Shown here: positions 46,562 to 57,492 of the stretch, one piece after another
Position numbering within the stretch: the stretch's first letter is position 1
How the letters are laid out: every line of letters begins with the position of its first letter
Notes under the pieces: model-generated
Told to the model about the DNA's origin: nothing
What the model saw: only the letters and a program-made list of their open reading frames with translations
Databases searched by the model: none
Assembly (NCBI GenBank): GCA_020736575.1
Contig: JAGPYM010000007.1
Location: forward strand, 1,178,001-1,242,000
Length of the DNA stretch: 64,000 nt
Direction: 5' to 3'
Origin: Thelonectria olida
Lineage: Eukaryota > Ascomycota > Sordariomycetes > Hypocreales > Nectriaceae
Position numbers and translations under genes: made by a program

Positions 46562-48632
46562 ATGGCGGAAACCAACGGCAGTCCAGTCCCCACCCGCGAC
46601 CCCAAAGCTCCCAAGGACTATATCCAATTCCCGTGCTTGCCCCCCGGCGGTGCCCTCAATCGCTGGTCTGCCAAGATTACACGCGGACATGACTATCCCG
46701 GTGCTCAGGTTTGTATCCTTGAATCAATTGATATCCTTCAGGACTGACCCGAGTTGGTATAGGCCATGCTCTATGGAGCCGGCGTTCCCAACCAGGATAT
46801 GATGAAGAACGCGCCCCAGGTCGGCGTTGCGACCGTCTGGTGGCAGGGAAATCCGTGCAAGTGAGTCAATCTCAAACCCTCTCAAGCTGGGTATCATGGA
46901 ATTAGCTAATTGGTTTCTTGCGCAGTACTCATCGTGAGTGAGGCGAGATGAGAGACAAGAGAAGCTGCGACGAACAACTCACTTACACACGGACTAGTCC
47001 TCGACCTCGGCCAAATCGTCAAGACGGCAATTGAAAGAGAAGGCATGCTCGGATGGCAGTTCAACACGGTCGGCGTGTCGGACGCCATCACCATGGGAGG
47101 TGAAGGTGAGTTCCGATGAGATGCTCTCGCCTAGCACACATACACTCCTCACCACCCCTAACACACTCACAGGAATGCGCTTCTCCCTGCAAACCCGCGA
47201 ACTCATCGCCGACTCGATCGAGTCCGTCACCTGCGCCCAGCACCACGACGCCAACATCTCCATCCCCGGCTGCGACAAGAACATGCCCGGCGTCGTCATG
47301 GCCGCCGCCCGCCACAACCGCCCCTTCATCATGATCTACGGCGGCACCATCCGCAAGGGCCACTCGGCCCTCCTCGAGAAGCCCATCAACATCAGCACCT
47401 GCTACGAGGCCTCCGGCGCCTTCACCTACGACCGCTTGCACGCCAAGACGAACCCCGGCGCCCCCGGCCGCACCTCCGCCGACGTCATGGACGACATCGA
47501 GAAGCACGCGTGTCCCGGCGCCGGCGCCTGCGGCGGCATGTACACGGCCAACACCATGGCGACGGCCATCGAAGCCATGGGCCTGACGCTCCCCGGCTCG
47601 TCTTCGTTCCCCGCCGAGTCGCCCGAGAAGCACCGCGAGTGCGAGCGCGCCGCCCAAGTCATCCGCACAACCATGCAGAAGGACCTGCGCCCGCGCGACC
47701 TCCTGACCCGCGCCGCCTTTGAGAACGCCCTCGTGCTGACCATGATCCTCGGCGGCTCGACCAACGGCGTGCTGCACTTCCTCGCCATGGCCAACACGGC
47801 CGGCGTCGAGCTTACCCTCGACGACGTGCAGCGCACCAGCGACCGCACGCCGTTCCTGGCGGATTTGGCACCCTCGGGCAAGTACTACATGGAAGACCTG
47901 TACAAGGTCGGCGGCACCCCGTCGGTGCTCAAGATGCTGGTGGCCAAGGGCGTCATCGACGGCAGCATCATGACGGTGACGGGCAAGACGCTAGGCGAAA
48001 ACGTCGCCGACTGGCCCAGCCTGGACCCGGGGCAGCAGATCATCCGGCCGCTGGACAACCCGATCAAGGCGACGGGCCACATCCGCATCCTGCGGGGCAA
48101 CTTTGCGCCGGGGGGCGCCGTGGCCAAGATCACGGGCAAGGAGGGGCTCAGCTTCACGGGGCGGGCGCGCGTCTTCGACTCGGAGAACGCGCTGTCTGCG
48201 GCGCTGGCAGCGGGGACGATCCGGCGGGAAGACGGCAACCTGGTCATCATCGTGCGGTACGAAGGGCCCAAGGGCGGGCCGGGGATGCCGGAGCAGCTGA
48301 AGGCGTCGGCCGCCATCATGGGCGCGGGGCTGGACAACGTGGCGCTTGTGACGGACGGACGGTACAGCGGCGCGTCGCACGGCTTCATCGTGGGCCACGT
48401 CGTGCCCGAGGCGGCCGCGGGCGGGCCGATTGCGCTGGTGCAGGACGGAGACGTGGTGACGATTGATGCGGTGCGGAACAGGATCGACATGGTGGAAGTG
48501 AGCGACGAGGAGATGGCGACGAGGAGGAGTGCGTGGGTTGCCCCTGAGCCGAGGGTGAGGAGGGGAGTTTTGGCCAAGTACGCGCGGTTGGTTGGCGATG
48601 CGAGCCACGGAGCTGTGACGGATGTGTGGTGA
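46562..48632 (+). CDS. ILV3: Dihydroxy-acid dehydratase (ILV3/IlvD family)
   Basis: Exons 46562-46708, 46763-46860, 46926-46933 (8 nt), 46998-47105 and 47173-48632 give 606 aa. The microexon is needed to restore NPCNTHLLDLGQ. Fe-S ligand cysteines are present in GNPCN (Cys81), [12 protein letters not shown] (Cys154) and the [16 protein letters not shown] block (234-239). Further signatures are [39 protein letters not shown] and [12 protein letters not shown]. The enzyme dehydrates 2,3-dihydroxy-isovalerate and -methylvalerate in valine, leucine and isoleucine synthesis, normally in mitochondria. The N-terminus ([20 protein letters not shown]) is acidic and short and lacks an obvious presequence, so this may be a paralogue of the main ILV3. 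A sugar-acid dehydratase is less likely given the close match across the whole length. Confidence 0.92.
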
Positions 48633-49223
48633 GATATGTCGAGGGTGTATATATGCGTGGATGAAAATATATTGGAAACAAAAGTAGTAAACAAGGTAGG
48701 TAGTTCTACATGGGATTGAGATATCCAAAGTCATCGCGTCTTCACCTGTATGTAGGAATGCTAGACAGAGAGTCCTCAAGAATCATTCAGGGAAAACCAA
48801 TATTCATATATACACACATGCTCATCTCTATTATCAACTCAAAAAGAGATACCTTTCCGTGCTACAAAAGCGAAAATAGTAAAAAAACAGACGAAGGGTA
48901 TCGCGCAGACAGACAGTGCTTCCCTCTACAATCTCTCTTCTCCGTCTTGTGTGTGCGTATTGCTGACGCCTCCTCCTGCTCTTGCGCTCGTGCCTGTGCT
49001 TGTGCAAAAAATCATGAAAAGCAAATATGCCAACTCAATCCAACGTCCATGTCGTCTTCTTCCCATTGACATTCCCATGAGAGAACTCCTTGTTGCTTCC
49101 CTCATTGCATTCTGACTTCTCTCCACGACGAGCCGACATGGCCACCTCCCTCATCCTCTGAATTAACCAAGCTGTTCATACGTGTTCTAGGGCAACACGT
49201 CGTCCGGTGACTTTCTGGCGGCT
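48633..49223. other. Convergent 3' intergenic region
   Basis: 591 bp between DHAD and MVP1. Both 3' UTRs expected. Nothing else seen. Confidence 0.4.
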
Positions 49224-51698
49224 CTAGTCGCCAAGTGGCATACCCTCGAGTTCATCAAGCAACCGACGCCAATTATCGGCAAGCATCTCGGCATACTTGA
49301 CTCGCTCACCAGCCCAATCCTGGTTCCAGCGGCTAATGTGGTACTGCGTCGTCTGGAACGTCAAGAGTTCGTCGCGGAGGCATTCTTTGACAAAGATTGA
49401 CCGGTTATGCTGTTGGACAATAGACTCCTTGTCCTATTTTCATCGTGTTAGTGACTCATTGCAACAGACAACCACGGCAATCTTACCTTGATAATGTTCT
49501 CAGCCACCTTTTCGATCTCGCCGGGTTTTACCATGCCTTCAGGCTTCGATCTCAAATTGGCCAGCTTCGTTTCGTTGGTCTGGATCCTTCGTTCGAGGTA
49601 GGGGATATTGTCCTTGTCCAAACGCTCTCGTCTGTCAAACATTTCCCTGACACTGACAAGGGCATCACGCTGTCGCTTAAGATCTTCCAACACACCCTCG
49701 TCCCAGCCACGGCTCTCGTCCTCCATCAGGGCCTGACATGTTCGGAGGTGTTTGCTCATCGCAACAAGACCATCGTTGAGCAAAGGGACTTCATTTGTGT
49801 CACTCGCGTACGTGTCGGCTGAGACTTCGGTAAGAGAGACGAGAGACAGGGCGATGCGGGCGTGGTCAGCGGCTACACCCTCAGCTCGCTTAACGAGTCG
49901 ATCCATGATGTTGCAGACGTTGATGTACAGCTCAGCTGACCGTCGAATACCGACTCGAGTTCGGTCAAAGAGCTCTTCAAGAGTGGGCGGTAGCGAATCT
50001 TCCAGACCCGGAGGCAGTGCCTTCTCGGCGAACTCGTCCTGGACAGAAATCGTAGCTTGTTTACGCCAGACGGCCAGCTCCTGCTGCGGTGTTAGTCAGT
50101 CCACTGTGGCAGAAAAGTAAGAGGCATACCGTAGGTACCGTCAAGAACATGATAACCAGCTGCTCCTGACTCAAGACTGGATGTCGCACAAGGGCATTCA
50201 AGAATCGAGCCAAACCCCTCCTTCGTTTCTCAATGAAGGCGCCATCGTTGGACAGGTGGCTGCCGTTGACACCCACACGCTTCGGTGGAAGAAGCGGCAG
50301 GACTCGGAAAGGATATCTCTTGTGTAGACACTCCAACAACCATACAAAGTCGCTATATCGGCGGATGACCTTGCTACCACGGCGAAGGCTAGCGACTTCG
50401 TAGTTGTGATGCTGGAACATGAACATGCCCTCCTTCTCTGGCATCAGAGTCACAATGACATTCTCCTCGACATTGTTACCGGTCCTGCCGGCGCTGATCT
50501 GGTGCTGTAGTCCAGGCGGGGGATTGCCACTGGGAGTTTGATCGGTTGCGCCAAATGGGTTTGGGTTCACACTTTGTGGTGTCTCGCCAAAACCTCCAAC
50601 TGCCGCAGCATGCCCGTCAAAGTAGCCTCCCCATCCGCCAGTTGTTGGCACCGAGCTAGCAGCGCTCTGTCCTCCATTGGCCGCAGGCGGAGGAGGTGAC
50701 GCGTACTGCGCAATTGATGGGACTTGGGCCGGGGGCGAGGTGGTTACAGGCACGGGCGCGGGCGCGGGCGCGGGCGGCTCAACAAACGCAGAGTGCCCAT
50801 TCGTGTCGTGGTTCTGGGCACCATTCGGTTTTGGGGGGTGGTTATGCGTCTTGTGAAGGTCGGGAGTGTTCCATGGGTCGTCCTCAGGGTCGTCCATAGC
50901 AGGTCGATGAATCTTAGGCTGGCGAGGAGTGGGTGGCAGGATATCTTTCGGGGGAGTCTGGGGAGGTTTGGCGGAAAGCTCTTCGACGGGCGACAAGATG
51001 GGTTCGGCGGTGATGCCCGGCAGCTTGGGTTGCGGGAGGTCTAAGAAGAAATGAGTTATTAGCTGCACGCTGTAGTGTCTCCACCAAACCGCCGGGGAAC
51101 GGTGGACGTAAATCCACTGATGCAAGGTGATATGATAAGGCTGCAGCTGTGTGCAAGAGCCCGATGTCAAGTGCAATGTGTTATGATAGCTTCACTTACT
51201 GCGTCGTCGCTCGTCTACGCTGTCGAGGCTGACGATCTCGCCCTCTTGCGCCAGGCCCACCAGCGCCAGCACGACATTGAACTCGTCCCGCCCGAGACTG
51301 ACATCATGACCACCAGGAGCCACTAGGGACATAATACGGGCTTGAGCGTCGGCGCCGAGACGAGCTGCAGCGAAGAGCTTTGCGATACCGCCCGAGGTGA
51401 TGCGTCCAGAGGAGCCGTCCTCGCGCACGGCGACGTCGAAGACCTCAATGTAGCTGTCTGGTACCTCGGATGCGGGGAGGAGGTTGCGGATCAGATCAGC
51501 ACGGCTCTGCTGCTTTCGCGGCGTGGGCATGTCCCAAGGGGAACCGCCAGCGCCATCGTCGTCGGCGAAGAGGCTGCTGGACGACTGTTTGGAAGCGGGT
51601 TCGGCGTCGAAGAGGCCGCCGCCGGCGGACCTGGTGCGAGCTGGCGATGCCACCACCGGAGGCTCCTCGGTAGTCGGGGATGATCCAAAGAGGGACAT
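49224..51698 (-). CDS. MVP1: Sorting nexin MVP1 (SNX8-like PX-BAR protein)
   Basis: Exons 51200-51698, 50130-51040, 49487-50080 and 49224-49433 give 737 aa; introns are 159, 49 and 53 nt. The N-terminus MSLFGSSPTTEEPP is followed by an EH-like helical region (SYIEVFDVAVREDGSSGRIT), a Pro-rich linker with (PA)n, then the PX domain (VIVTLMPEKEGMFMFQHHNY; the phosphoinositide-binding RRYSDFVWLLECLHKRYPFR; LPPKR). A C-terminal BAR coiled-coil follows (LEDLKRQRDALVSVREMFDR and YHISRWNQDWAGERVKYAEM). Known of Mvp1: it tubulates endosomes and drives retromer-independent recycling and vacuolar sorting. The third exon begins at a CAGCAG tandem acceptor, giving an optional extra Gln before ELAVWRKQ. 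Confidence 0.93.
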
Positions 51699-52507
51699 TG
51701 CGAAAGTTGGACCGAATGGAATACAGTAGAACGGACTATTATCGTCGAAAAGTTCGGGCGGTCGTGGTCCCGGTCAAGGGTTGGTGGCGATGCCGGTGAT
51801 CGAAGGGATTCGTAGTTTCGGCGGCGATGTAGGTGCGATAAACCTCGGACAAGAGAGAGATTTGGAGGATCAGAGGCAAGGCCACAGCGCCGAGGACAAC
51901 CTAACTCAACCAACAAAGTGCCGTCTGCAGCCCGTCAACACAGAGCAGCAGCTAAAACCAAGAACAAATGCGATCCCTAAGCATGAGGAAAGAAGATACG
52001 CCACAATTGGAAGAGATGAAGCCTAGGACGATGGCGACGTTGAGGGACGGGAGGTTGGTGCAGTCATTCTCGGGGGTGGAGAAGATGGGCATTTTGGGAT
52101 GGCGGCGCAAGCGCTGTAACACCAGGCGATGGGCCCTAAAACAGCTCCTGTGGAGCACCGAAGTTCTGGCCTGCACCCGCAATCCCGCATGCAGCCATGG
52201 AGATGGAGCAGGTTTTGGGTGCATTTCGAGGGCTTTCATCATGCATCTAATCCATCGCTGACGCCACATTCAGGCACCGAGCCACGTCTTTTGTGTGGCT
52301 AGATGGTTTCAGTCTCACCCATCGCGTGGACATCATGTCATGACGACTCCTAGGAACTGGTATAAATGCCGAATGATCCAATTGCTTGATTGCGCATTGG
52401 TCTTGTTACCACATTCGAGTACTTGCTCAAGTGCACTATAATACAATTGTCTACGAGCCAGCCGGTCCCGCTGCTCTTTCCACAACTACATCTCTCTTGT
52501 CCACATC
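51699..52507. other. Intergenic region between MVP1 and uL15m
   Basis: 809 bp between minus-strand genes: MVP1 promoter and uL15m 3' flank. No gene supported. Confidence 0.4.
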
Positions 52508-53442
52508 TTACCAGAGAGTCTCCTCCGTCTGCTTGTTCTCCTTCTTCACTTCGCTCTTGATCTTGTGCACGCCCGGCACCTTGAAGTACAAACTGGGCGA
52601 CTCGCCCGGCGCAAGCTGGTGGCTCAGGTATCCCCGGTGCGCCGGATCGCGGTAGTACTCAATGTCCTCACGGCTGGTCGGGTCGGGCAACCGGTATCGG
52701 AACAGGTTCTTCCTCGCCTGTTCTAGGACGCTCTCCACATGCTCCTTGCCCAGAGGGAGCGGCTTGTCTGTGTTGACCGACTCGCCGGTCAGGAGCCGCT
52801 TGGTGGACAGCTTGGTGTAGTATCGGGTGAGTACCTTGCCGCCGGCGGCCTCAATGGCGGCAATGGCTGAGGCGGACACGCGCGAGACCATGACATCGAT
52901 GGGCTGCTTGAGGGAGCCGCGGGAGAGGATCTTGATGCCGTCCTTGATGGAGCCCACGAGGCCGCTCTCGATCAGTTCCTTGGGGGTGATTTGCTTCGAA
53001 GCATCGATTCGTCCTTGGTCAATCCACGCCTGAATCTGGTCAAGGTTGATCTCTGAGAACACAGGAGCACGGCTAAGATTCCAATTAGCCCAATTGGCCC
53101 TTTTTACAGCCATTCCAGCGCTTACAAGTTTGTGAAACCCTTTCGTCCATGCTTGACAATCAGAGGAGTCTGACCACCCTGGAACCACGGCTTGACCTTT
53201 CCGTGCTGCTTCTGACCCTTATGACCGCGGCCAGACGTCTTTCCATGGCCGGAGGAGGGACCGCGACCGACTCGCTTCTTAATGTGAATGGCGCCGGGGT
53301 TGTCTGCGAGGCGGTTGAGGATGGAAGCGTGGCGGGACTGGAGGGAGAGGCCGGCGAGGTAGGCGGACAGCGAGGTGACGGGGGTATTGGCGGTGGCCCT
53401 GCAGCACAGCGAGGTGCTGAGGGGGGAGATTCGGGGAGGCAT
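52508..53442 (-). CDS. MRPL10: Mitochondrial large-subunit ribosomal protein uL15m (MRPL10)
   Basis: Exons 53126-53442 and 52508-53072 (53-nt intron, GTAAGC...TTAG) give 293 aa. The first ~40 residues ([20 protein letters not shown]) form a mitochondrial presequence. The L15 core follows: [20 protein letters not shown], continuing with [20 protein letters not shown] and [17 protein letters not shown]. This is the Gly/Lys-rich rRNA-binding arm. [16 protein letters not shown] and [12 protein letters not shown] match the globular L15 domain; the last ~90 residues are the mitochondrion-specific extension ([20 protein letters not shown]). The protein is an early assembly component of the 54S subunit near the central protuberance. 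Length fits fungal MRPL10. Confidence 0.93.
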
Positions 53443-53993
53443 TGCGAGAGGAGAGGCTGTGGCCGGGCGAGTTGATATGACGCTCTGGCTGCTCTCAATT
53501 CAAGAGTCCAATTTTTTGGAGACTTTAGAGCGGCCGGCGCTAGTCGGACATGTTGGTGCCTCAGGCCTCAACTGATGGAAGGCCCATCCTGATGCTCCTG
53601 AGCCCTGCGTCTAGAATCATTAATTATCTATGGCAATAGCGAGTATTATCGAATGAATTCCCTCAGTCTTTATTTTAAGCAAGAATACTGAGTTACTGTT
53701 TTCTTTTGTCGTGAGGCCTGAATCTGCCTATATCGTCAGTCCTGGGCACCTTCACGGCAAAACATCTGTCGTCAGGCTTCCAAAGGTGTCGTGCCTCTCG
53801 TACGCTTTTAAAACACTATTTATAATTCATTCAAGGTTCAATTATCTTCAAGCCTTCCGTAGAGAGTATAATAATTAGCCATTAAATTCTCGTTAACCCA
53901 TAACGCATGCAATTGTCCCTTATTTTGCGCAGCCCTCCCCCAGAGCCCGAACGCCTCGGCATTGGTATAGCACAAAACCCGAAATCACCTCCA
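53443..53993. other. Intergenic region
   Basis: 551 bp between uL15m and the phosphoesterase gene (both minus). AT-rich around 53600-53880. Nothing else seen. Confidence 0.4.
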
Positions 53994-54851
53994 TCACAGC
54001 TCAACAACCCTTTCAGCATCAAACCCCCTCGTATCCTCCAACGTCGGCCCCTTGAACCCAAGCACATACCCCCTCTGGTTCGCCACGACCCGTATCCCTC
54101 CCCTCTGGAACTCCGTCGTGAAGTGCGTGTGTCCAAACATCCACCACGCCACCTTGCCAAACTCCCTCCTCGTCAGCACATCCGTCGAAAACGCCGCCTT
54201 CCACGGGTTGTTCACGTGCTCCGGCCGCGATGTCCCCTTGATCACCGGCGCGTGGTGCGTCACCACCAGAATCAGCCGCTCCTCCGACTCAGCGTCGAGG
54301 TCCGACAGCGTCGAGGTGAGGAACGTTAGGTCCGCCGCGTGGCAGGCGTTGTGCTGCGCGACGCTCCAGCCCTTGATCATCTTGTAGTCCGACACGCGCA
54401 GCGTGACGTCGTCTTCGGCCTGCGGCGGGATTTGTGACCACAGCGTGCATCCCAGAATCGTCAATTTGGAGTCCTGGTCGTCCCAGCGCTTGCGGTGCAT
54501 GACGACCAGCTTGCCCCCCAACACCTCCTCCTTCTCGAGCTCCTCCGCTTTCGCGATTCCGTCGTCGTAGCTCATCTCGTAGAACTCGTGGTTTCCCAGG
54601 ATGAGGAAGACCCTTTCGAACCGCGCTGTCTGGCGAGCTAGGAAGCCTAAGAACGGCTCGTAGTCGACTAAGCGGCCAATGTCGCCGCCGAGGACGAGCA
54701 GAGGAGCCTTGACCTCAAAGTCAAAGGTTGCGTATTGACGGTTGAGCTCTAGATGAAGATCGGACATGATTTGGACGGTGCGACCGCATGGCGTGCCGTT
54801 GGGCTTGGGAGGGCCGGTGAAGAACTGGGAGAGGCGCTGTAGCTTGTCCAT
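53994..54851 (-). CDS. Calcineurin-like metallophosphoesterase
   Basis: An intronless gene of 285 aa. All metallophosphoesterase motifs are present in order: SDLHLE (metal I), LGGDIGRLVDY (metal bridging), LILGNHEFYE (the GNHE catalytic motif), VVTHHAPVIKG and FGHTHFTTEF. The GH-H pair and HHAP motif indicate an intact dinuclear centre. The family (Pfam Metallophos) in fungi includes Ser/Thr phosphatase-like and cyclic-nucleotide or nucleotide phosphodiesterase-like members. No signal peptide or membrane helix is seen, so cytosolic. The substrate cannot be inferred. The start is ATG at 54849-54851; no upstream in-frame alternative has support. Confidence 0.88.
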   Translation of the reverse strand: MDKLQRLSQFFTGPPKPNGTPCGRTVQIMSDLHLELNRQYATFDFEVKAPLLVLGGDIGRLVDYEPFLGFLARQTARFERVFLILGNHEFYEMSYDDGIAKAEELEKEEVLGGKLVVMHRKRWDDQDSKLTILGCTLWSQIPPQAEDDVTLRVSDYKMIKGWSVAQHNACHAADLTFLTSTLSDLDAESEERLILVVTHHAPVIKGTSRPEHVNNPWKAAFSTDVLTRREFGKVAWWMFGHTHFTTEFQRGGIRVVANQRGYVLGFKGPTLEDTRGFDAERVVEL

Positions 54852-55719
54852 TGTGAGAGGGAGGGGACTCTTAAGAAAGGCTTCAAAGGGTGGTTATTAT
54901 CGTGAGGTTGAATGTGCCAGCTGGGTCTTATATCCAAGACTTTGTCGTGCTGAAGGGGCTGAGTCCTAGGTTAGGCCTCCAAATACAAGCCACCGCCTAG
55001 TTCGTTATCTCAACCAACTCCGCCTCGCCCTAGGACTGGAGGCAATAGTCGCTGCGGCTGTGAATATGAGGCATACTTGGGCAAGCATTTTAAAGACAAT
55101 CGCAAATGGCATAGCAAGTAACAAGTAAATGATTTGAATTGGTCTCGCTATCTTGAGGCCGTCATGTTCAGGATTAGCTCCCACGCTCTCATCCCGTTGA
55201 GTTCATCATTAACACCCAGTAATACTCTAAAACGTCCCTATGCTGAGTACCAAAAACAGGCATAGTCCGAAATCTATGACAGTGATATTCAACAAAACCC
55301 GTCCGGTTCTCCCTACCGACCAAGAAGATCCCCTATAAACATCCTAGTGTGCGGATACCACAACCCGCAAAGTGTCCCCCAAGGTATTCTACTTGGGGGA
55401 CATGATTGAAGAAAAAGATATAAGATAAAAAATGCCCGGGGATGTCCTGGGTTTGCCTTGCAGCAAAGAAAACGCCTCTCGTCTTTCTTGTTCGTTCCTG
55501 CAGCGTACAAACATCCCATCTGCTGGGTGAATGAAACAAGTCGGTCATGCCTCCTGAGGCTCTCCATGCACGCTATTGTGCTCGAAGCGATCTGTGGTGT
55601 TGTACATTCCGGATTACCGTCCGCCGTGGACTGTCTCGGGTTGCCTTTCCGTCATCTCGAAGCACCTGCTTGGCGTGATGACGGTTATTCGGTTTGTCTT
55701 CAGCGTGGTTTCGTCGTTA
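54852..55719. other. Intergenic region
   Basis: 868 bp between the phosphoesterase promoter and the GT15 3' end (both minus). No gene supported; the plus-strand frame at 55458-56213 is antisense to the GT15 gene. Confidence 0.4.
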
Positions 55720-57492
55720 CTACTGGGCCCAACCACCGGCAACGTCCACCCATTCTGCCAAGCAAGATCCCTCCTTGCCTTCCACATCGACCACATCGGT
55801 GTCGCATCGACATCGGCAGCCAATGCCTCCCTCTTGCGGAGCGTCCCAGTTTTCCCAGTAGTCATCCTCCTCATAGCGCTGGGCTTCATTCTTCGTCGTC
55901 TCCTCAAGATACTGGCCACGGGGAAGCTGGAGGCCTGGAGCATTCGCCGGACAGTGCTGAATGGTGGTATGTCGGTATCCAAAATCTCGGAAGTAGTGAA
56001 TGTCCTGAGGACCCAGGAGGGCGCCGGCAGCAAGCGAGTGAACAGGTGCATCGCCCCACTGTCATGAAATTGTTAGCTATCGTCTTTTTGCCAAGAAAGA
56101 GGCCATTGCCAAGAAGAAAAGGGGTCCAAAACATACCCGTTCCATCCAGAACCCGCCACCCCGGTCCATCATTTGGAAGAAATCTTGGTACTCTTTGCTG
56201 CGGAACCAGCTGAGCTTTGCGATTTCGAAATTGGACCAAAAGTGGCACATGTTGTACTTTTCGCCTTCCATGGCTTCGGGGTCAATCTTGGGCTTGTAGG
56301 CCTTGTTTGCGCTGGTGCGCGGCATGAACCCTGGGAACTCGCCACCTTGGGGATCCTGCTCATCAACCTCCTCCTCGTCCTCCGGTGGCTCGACGAACAT
56401 TTCCCAAAGACCTTGGGAGGTCAAGTTGTTAAGCCGCTTGTAAGCGGAGGCGTATCGAAATATGTTGGGGACGGTCTCGCGAAGTTCCTTGACAGCAATG
56501 GTGAAGCCATAGGTCTTGTTGTTTTCGATCATTTTCATGAAGGGATCGCTGCAGCAGGTTAGCGCATTGTTGGGCGGTGGTTGGTGAGGGGCTCGCATAC
56601 TAGGTGATGTCACAGAAATACTTGATGTCGGGTTCGACTCTCCAATACCACTCGTACTTGAGCAGAAGAGGGTGATTGAAGAAGAAGCTGAGCAAAGTTA
56701 GACTCAATTCCACTAGAAAAAGCCGAGAGAACGTACCCAGAGTAGAAGCGGCACATCTTATGGTAGCTCTCCAGCCCACCGTACATGACAGCTGCATCTC
56801 CCTGCTTCGCAATGCCCTCCTGCGCGATCTTATCATCTATCCAGTCGGGGAAGTCCCACATGTCGGATCCCACCCTGCCAAACTCGACCTCCCCAGATGC
56901 ATATTTCTTGACCGTTTTCTTGAAGTTGCTGTCGAACTCGGCGTCGTTGAGGAAGACGTACGGGTAATGGAACCAGCGGTTGAAGTGGCGCTCGACCGAC
57001 TTGACGGACTGGAGGACGCCTCCAAGATCTGAATTTCGGGCGAGGACGACGAAGGCGGCGTTGGCACGGGGTTTGGATGTGTCGGGCTCGACACAGCCTT
57101 CGACGAAGACCTTGTCGTACTTTTCGCTAATTCTCCTGTTGTCGCAAACACATTAGCGAACTGGACACGCATTGAGGGGTATGTAGATGTTGCCATGGCA
57201 CATACCGCAAAGAAGGGGGAGCTCCTCCTGGTATTAAGAATCTCGCCGGGGAGCTCGGATGGCTGAGGAAGAGGATGAATATGAGGATGAGGACGAGCAT
57301 GGGGAAGAATATCACAATGCCCAAGGGCACGGAAATGGACGAGTTCCCCCGCAATCGCAAAGGTCTTTTAAAGAAAGCCCAGCGGGAGTCGCCACTGCCC
57401 TTTGGCCTGAAGGTCCCTCTCTTCTCGTCGGTGGGGAGGGGAGTCTGTGTTTGGTCGGGAGCCGCCTTTGTGGCCCGCCGGATCAAGTCCAT
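55720..57492 (-). CDS. Golgi alpha-1,2-mannosyltransferase, GT15 (KRE2/MNT1/KTR family)
   Basis: Exons 57206-57492, 56737-57135, 56601-56687, 56137-56548 and 55720-56058 are in phase and give 507 aa. It is type II: a cytosolic N-terminus ([12 protein letters not shown]...), a transmembrane anchor ([20 protein letters not shown]), a stem, then the catalytic domain. Landmarks are [45 protein letters not shown], the signature [51 protein letters not shown] and the C-terminal [15 protein letters not shown]. Known of the family: GDP-mannose-dependent extension of O- and N-linked mannans in the Golgi. An acidic insert ([16 protein letters not shown]) is unusual and may mark the KTR sub-branch. Exact linkage unknown. 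Confidence 0.93.

Noticed and set aside
47088..48779. Long open frames on the minus strand across the DHAD gene (about 229-269 codons)
   Set aside because: They mirror the high GC at third positions of DHAD; the plus-strand product matches the enzyme end to end.
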